Assembly: GCA_963277665.1 (NCBI GenBank)
Contig: OY728157.1
Coordinates: 363,768,067-363,832,066 of the forward strand
Origin: Viscum album
Taxonomy: Eukaryota; Streptophyta; Magnoliopsida; Santalales; Viscaceae
Length of the DNA stretch: 64,000 nucleotides
Direction of reading: 5' to 3'
Made by a program: the position numbers and the translations under genes. Each line of letters starts with the position of its first letter. Position 1 is the first letter of the stretch. Of the stretch, positions 58,497-64,000 are shown piece after piece. The notes below the pieces were generated by a model. It made no database searches and was not told where the DNA came from. It saw nothing but the letters and a program-made list of their open reading frames with translations.

Positions 58497-60250
58497 TTTA
58501 AAATTGAACAAATCCAATTCTCTATTGATAAAATAAAAATGTTCACATGAAAGGGGATTAGTAAAAATATATGCTAACTGATTCTATATTAAGATAAATT
58601 CAAGAGTAATATCACCTTTTTTAGCATGATCCCTCAATAAATTATGCCTTAAATCTATATGATTTGATCTTGAATAATTTACAGGATTCTTATAAATTTT
58701 GATAGAACTAGTGTTATAAAATTTAATTGATACCTGATTACAATTGAATCTGAAATCCATCAAGTTGTGCTTTATCTACAATGCTTATGCACAACAACTA
58801 CTATTAGAGATATATTCTCCTTCAGCAGTCGATAATGCAATAGAGAGTTGTTTCTTACTACACAAGGATACTAGGGATTTTCCTAGAAAATGAAAAGTTC
58901 CTGAAGTACTCTTCCAATATAAACTACAACCACCATAGTAGGCATCTAAATATGAGATTAAATTAAAGTTATAAGTTTTTTGAAAAATTAAGGAAATAGA
59001 AATTCTTCCTTTTAAATACCTTACAATTCTTTTGGTAGCCTTCAAGTGAGATTCTTTTGTATTTTATTGAAATATAGCACAAAAAAATACCAAAAACATA
59101 ATATCTCATCTACTAGTAGATAAAGATAATAAAATTTCCAATTATTCCTCTATAAATCATGTTGTTAACTGGTCCCTCAACTTCATGAAATTCAAATTTT
59201 TCATTTGAAGTCATAGGATTTGTATATACTTTACCACTTTCAAGTCCAAGTCTTTTAATTAAGTCAAGTATAGATTTTATTTGATTCAGTAAATTCCCAA
59301 AGTCTTTTTGATAATTTTGAAAATCTATTAAATAATTTAACTCACCCATCATACTCATTTCAAATTATTTTTGCATGAGTTTTGAAAATTCATTACACAA
59401 ATTTTTATTTTTTGAATCAAAGATCACATCATTATCATATATATAAACTAAAAAAATATTTATACATGAAGTTTTCCTAAATAAATTAGCATATTCCTTA
59501 CCTAATAAAAAACTATTTGATAAAATAAAATAACTTAAACACTCATACCAATATCTAGGTTCTTATTTAAGTCCATAAAAATATTTAGTAAGTTTAAAAA
59601 CTAAATTTTGAAAATGAGGGTTTTCAAAACACAGTGGTCATTCAACATAAACTTCTTCTATTAGAAAATCATTTAGAAAAGTATATTTTACATCCATCTG
59701 ATATAATTTGAAATTTATATAAGATGCATAGGCTAAAATAATCCTAATTAATCCTAATATAGATATATATGCAAAGGTCTCTTCATAATCTATACCTTCT
59801 TCCTAATTATAACCTTTAGAAACTAGACTAGATTTATTCCTATTGATCAATCCATGATTGTCCTCTTTATTCCTAAAAATCCATTTTGTTCCTATAACAG
59901 GATATTCTAAGGGTCTATTCCCAAATTTTGTTTCTATTAAATTGGTTTAATTCTTTTTTCATAACTAAAACCCAACTCTCACCTATTAAGGATTATTATA
60001 TAGTCTTAATTTCTAGATGAGATATAAAGGAAAAAAACTCTACATGGTTTCCTATACTCCTTACAATAATAATACCTTCATCTAAAATTCCTATAATTGT
60101 TTATAAGGGGGTGTTATTAAGGTTTATATGTTGTCTATATAGCATGATTTCCAGTTCACTAGTATCCAACCTTTCAGGATTTGGTTTTGGAAAATAAATT
60201 TCCAACTCTTCATTATTTTTAATTTCAAAGAGATAGGTTTAGTATCATGT
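58497..60250 (-). pseudogene. Copia reverse transcriptase and RNase H, decayed
   Basis: RNase H at 59045-58497: MKATKRIVRYLKGR, SYLDAYYGGCSLYWKSTSG, LSTAEGEYIS, then NPVNYSRSNHIDLRHNLLRDHAKKGDI and a C-terminal FTNPLS stretch. The RT C-terminal part at 59358-59113 begins MSMMGELNYLIDFQ and includes ESGKVYTNPMTSNEKF. At about 59420-59450 the catalytic loop reads VYIYDNDVIF where YVDD is expected, so RT is inactive. Further upstream the RT is recognisable only in short segments. Confidence 0.75.
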
Positions 60251-62300
60251 TTTCAACATAATCACTTAGTTCCTCAACTTGAGTCATTTTTTTGTTCAAA
60301 AGGATCACTCTCATAAAATCTCACATGAGTTGATTCTTCAACAATCTTTGAGATTTTATTTAAAACTCTACACAACTTTGAAGTGGTAAAATGGCCTAGG
60401 AATATTCCTTTATTGGACTTTAGACCAAATTTACCAAGATTATCCTTGGTGTTTAGAATATAAACCTTGCATCCAAACACTTTAAACTAACTATCTTTTA
60501 GATTTTTATTATTCCATATCTCATAGGGTGTTTTATTCAAAATATATCTTATTAGAACTTTGTTTATGACATAACATACTATATTCATAGCTTCATCCCA
60601 ATGAAAGAGAATTTCTAGAAGAGAGGTGTTGTCCTAACCTCCTTTTATCATTGTTGTACAATTACCCACTATGAATCTTCATAGAATTTATTTTTCCAGA
60701 GCGAATGGGAAAGAGGGATATGGGATTTCATGAGATAAGTGATTAATATTAATGCTGGTGGTGTGACCATGCAAGAGGTACTAGAATCCTAGTTCTAGGG
60801 ATATGGATATTAAGGGGTGGATCTCAAGGTATGTTGTATGATTTTTTCAACTATCAGCTGGACTCTTTGGGAAACAAGGAACAAGATTATTGAAGGTCGA
60901 AGACTCTTTGATATCTATTTTTTGTTTCATGTTAAGCTTATAATGGAGGATCTAGGGGATAAAATCAATGTAAGGACTTTTTTTGTTACTCTAAGAAAGC
61001 TCATTCCAAGTATTTTCATGAAAATTGTTATGGATAATACAAGTCAAGGAATATGGGTAAATTGGAAGCTGCTAGACCTCAGGATGAACTTGAATATCAA
61101 TGAATCATGCATGGATGAGGTGATGAGGGTTTGTGGATTGATCTGCAACAATAGAGGTTCGGAATGCCTACAATTTAGTAAGGTCCTCTATTTGAGCGGA
61201 GGTAAGAGCAACGGCCATGAGTATATACCTGTGCAAAACCTTCAACCTTCAAGTGGAAAAAGTTGAATCAAATTCTACAGTTTTTGTTTGGTTACTTCAA
61301 TAGAAAACCTATATAGCCTGGGATTTGACTTTACTTGATTAGGAATTGCATGGTCTTTTTCAATAATGGGGTGCAGGTCCAACAAACCTAGAGATAGGGG
61401 AATTTTTAGCTAATGCCTTAACCAAAAAAGGGATTCTAGATGATAGATTGATTATCTACATAGATTTGGGATCTCGTTCTAATGACTATAAGCATATTTT
61501 TCATGGTTATTCCCTTTGTATTCATCATTTAATCCCCCCTAAGATGGCATGTCTCGGTCTTTCTGCTTGTTTGTTTGTTTTGTGTGTTTTCCTTATTTCC
61601 CTGTTATTTGATTTTATTCAATAAAAAATAATTTTTATGGAGGAGTAGGCAAGTTATATTAATATAACATTTTTCTTTCTATTTCTTAAAAATTCCTATT
61701 TCTCCTCTCAATAACTCCATTTTGTTAAGGTGTCCTTAGAGCAGAAAACATATGTTTAATTCCATGTTTTGAACAATATGCATTAAACTCACGGTTTTCA
61801 AATTAACCTCCCTGGAAACTTTTTAAAAAAATAATTTTGGCATCTTTCTCTTTTTGAACCAATTTCCAAAATCATATAAAAACATATTAGGATTCACTCT
61901 TAACACATAAAAAACCGAAGTATATTTAGATAAATCATTAACTAATACATAGATAAAATATTTCCCTCTTAGACTTGCAACTCAAGATGGCCTAAAAATT
62001 CATATGAATTATTTTTAGGGGTTTAGAAGTATAAACCTATTTAATTGGTTTAAAAGATGACTTTTGTTGCTTTACCATTTGTCATGCATCACATAGCTTC
62101 TCTTTATGAAATTTAAGTTGAGATAAATCCAAAACTAAATTCATTTTAGATAATTTTCTCAATTAATAAGCATTAAACTATCCTAATATTCTATGTCATA
62201 TCCAAGATTCATTTGTTTCAGTATTTAAACATTTTATTTTTTTTTATACTCAAAGAATTACGATCTAGAGTGTAGACATTTTCAATTCTAGATGCCTTGA
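60251..62300 (-). pseudogene. Copia integrase, decayed and split by a LINE
   Basis: Left piece (60640-60274): EAMN-like text, NKTPYEIWNN near 60540 and MFGCKVYILNTKDNLGKFGLKSNKGIFLGH, the copia integrase C-terminal signature. Right piece (62300-61665): KATKVIFLKPIK, STSKPLKIIHMNF-like text, then HGIKHMFSALRTP..NGVIERRNR near 61720, where the third catalytic Glu (ViERr) is present. The LINE lies between the ERRNR motif and the EAMN motif. Confidence 0.75.
60675..61655 (+). mobile_element. 5'-truncated L1-type LINE fragment
   Basis: The frame 60817-61266 begins with text of the type ISWTLWETRNKIIEGR, the common C-terminal segment of plant LINE polyproteins. After it, in another frame, come LANALTKKGILDDR and PPKMACLGLSACLF near 61410-61580, the usual RNase H and tail end. 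It terminates in TTCAATAAAAAATAA near 61617-61632, a short A-rich tail. The upstream endonuclease and RT are absent, as in 5'-truncated insertions. Exact ends and target duplication not resolved. Confidence 0.65.
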
Positions 62301-62322
62301 ATTTAAAAAAAACTTTACAAAA

Positions 62323-62592
62323 TTAATAGGAATTATTTGAAAAATCAAAAATATAACTGTCATCACAAAGTTGATAAATATTTATCAGGTTATTATTTAA
62401 TACTTTCAGATAAATAACTTTGTTGATGAGGACTAATCTTGGATTTCCAACTAACCCAACTTCAATAATTTTTCCTTTAGCATTGTCTCTAAAAGTGACA
62501 TGACCTCCATCAACTTTTGATAAAGAGTGGAAATTAGATAAATCCCCACTCATATTCCTTAAACATCCACTAATACATATATCATTTATCAT
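62323..62592 (-). pseudogene. Copia protease/pre-integrase segment
   Basis: The frame from 62592 carries CLRNMSGDLSNFHSL, GGHVTFRDNAKGKI and LINIYQLCDDSY. These match the copia motif that follows the protease active site (C..HMTGD, GG.V.FGDN.KGKI, L.S..QLCD). The active-site Asp lies upstream in broken sequence. Confidence 0.75.
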
Positions 62593-62639
62593 TTATTCTC
62601 TAGTACTATTCCCCTATAAGTATAGACCAAACAAGAAAT

Positions 62640-64000
62640 CATTTTGGTAAAAATATTTTTCTTGGGTCTAGGATTGTTAGAAACTAAATATTTGGGAACC
62701 CAATTCTATTTTTACTATCCAGAAATTCCATCACAGAATTTTGAAAAGACTTTTGAAAGAAAAGAATTTTTAAATCCATAAAATTGAGTATTTTTTAAAC
62801 TAAAATTGTTTTCATAATTTTATATCTCACCATAATAAAAACAAGTAACTTTAGAGAGGTTCTTATTCTTATAACTATGCACAAAATATTTTTTATAAAA
62901 TTTTGGATTCTCACCTTGGATTCCTATTACAAATATATTTTCATGAGTTTTTTATTTCCAAGGATTTGATTTAAATAATTTTAAACTTTCATAAAACACT
63001 TGAAGCATCTTGGAAATATTGAACTTCCTTTTGCGATTTTTCAATCTTATTTCCATGGTCAATACATGATGCACCAAAATTTTCTAGATTGGTTTTTAAT
63101 TATTAAATTAGTTTTTTTAAATTATATTTATCATTTACCATATATATATTTTAAATTTTAAGGGTTTTTTTTTATTTTTCAAAGATTCATACTTATTTTC
63201 CAACATGGTACAATATTTATTTAGTTTCTCATATGAGTAATTTTCATTTTTCAAATCCAAGATCATGCTCATAAGAATAATATGAATGTATCCCATCAGT
63301 ATGTGTTATAAATAAAATGTTATACTTCTGATTATATTGTTTAGATTATGATTCTAAATATGTAACATCATTTGAATCCTTAGAAGAACGTCGTGTTTCC
63401 ATCATGGATTTCTTTTCTTTCTTCCCACAACAAACTTTCTTGAAGTAATTTTTCTCTAACCTATTGTTGACTTATATCTATAGAAAATATGGATTTATAT
63501 GTCCAAGAATATTTCATTAATAGAATCTTACTTCTTGAGGATTATCTAATTTCAAGCCTATGTGTCTGTAATTTGTTTCCTTTGTACCCCCACCACCTGA
63601 CCTACTATAATTAAAAGGTTTCTTAAATCTTATTCTCTTATTATAAAAATTTATGAATTTTTTAGAAAAGTGAGAAAGATCAATTTCTTAATTAAAAATT
63701 ATTGAATTATCCTCACCAAATGACTCGGATATTTGAATTTATTTTCACTTCTTGTAATCTTTTAAAGTTTAAACTTTTAAAGAATCATTTTCCTTCTTAA
63801 CTAATTTGTACTCTCCAGGTTCATCTTCTATCTCTACCTCGTATATTATAAATTTCCAATAATATATTTTATTTGAAAATTATTGAATTTGGTATATTAT
63901 TGAATTATAGTTGAAATGTTACACCACTTAGGTAGTAAAACTCTTATCACTTTAAAATCTTGTTCTAGATTAGTAATTAGTGTTCCTAGAGCAACAGCAT
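62640..64000 (-). pseudogene. Copia gag and gag-protease remnant, cut by the window edge
   Basis: The - strand gives a lysine-rich KKNYFKKVCCGKKEKKSMM stretch near 63440, like the basic tail after a gag zinc knuckle, and WVPKYL-like text near 62690 before the protease. Frames are too broken for a full reading. Assignment is by order and short motifs. Confidence 0.5.

Larger units (their letters stand above)
53467..64000 (-). mobile_element. Decayed Sirevirus-like Ty1/copia element, partial
   Basis: Read on the - strand: gag remnant, protease/pre-integrase, integrase, RT and RNase H in copia order (integrase before RT), then about 4 kb of extra sequence, multiple polypurine tracts and a 3' LTR. 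The order, the extra region after pol and the repeated polypurine tracts are typical of the Sirevirus (SIRE/Maximus) lineage. The 5' end is beyond the right edge. It is interrupted by a LINE at about 60675-61655. Whether the outer Tat element inserted into this element's LTR or merely adjoins it cannot be decided here. Confidence 0.75.

Noticed and set aside
1..64000. tRNA, rRNA, riboswitch or bacterial-type operon signals
   Set aside because: None seen; the content is plant retrotransposon sequence throughout.

Overview
The window is plant repetitive DNA: A+T-rich, with no host gene, tRNA or rRNA that I could support, filled by nested LTR retrotransposons. The families point to an angiosperm: Ty3/gypsy Tat-lineage polyproteins with two RNase H domains, the plant mobile domain (PMD), a Sirevirus-like Ty1/copia element and an L1-type LINE tail. 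I cannot name the species. Every coding region is broken by stops or deletions, apart from one 484-codon fragment (39202-40656).

Layout. (1) An outer, old Tat-type element on the + strand runs from beyond the left edge to 53466. It has ORF1 remnants (1-2420), gag (2660-4920), protease (5290-6120), RT/RNase H/second RNase H/integrase (6540-9886), a non-coding 3' region with a repeated TTAAACTACATG motif (9887-11394 and 42721-45539), an antisense PMD gene (50067 down to about 45540) and a 3' LTR (50594-53466). (2) A related element on the - strand is inserted in that 3' region as an LTR-internal-LTR-internal-LTR tandem, 11395-42715, flanked by the 5-bp duplication CCTAC. LTR-A is 11395-13471, LTR-B 31782-33858 (both exactly 2077 bp) and LTR-C 40737-42715 (truncated). 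The first internal region is complete (about 18.3 kb, so one full unit is about 22.5 kb); the second has lost two large blocks. (3) From 53467 to the right edge lies a decayed Sirevirus-like copia element on the - strand, with a long extra region between pol and its 3' LTR and a 5'-truncated LINE inserted in its integrase.

How the parts fit. Each Tat unit transcribes ORF1-gag-pol from its LTR. Downstream of pol, on the opposite strand, it carries its own PMD gene with a separate TATA box, so two divergent promoters sit about 440 bp apart across the 3' LTR/internal junction, in a cluster of GCGCAAGT motifs. In the complete unit this gene resolves into seven coding exons and six short GT-AG introns that keep one frame over 1,386 codons (premature stops aside). 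Introns can survive retrotransposition here because the genomic RNA is the other strand.

The most notable signals are the antisense spliced PMD gene, present in both the inner and the outer lineage; the central LTR that looks like a C/A chimera, the expected product of unequal crossing-over; nonsense codons at matching positions in the inner and outer gag-pol; an integrase with Glu where the second catalytic Asp is expected; and several shared non-coding motif arrays.
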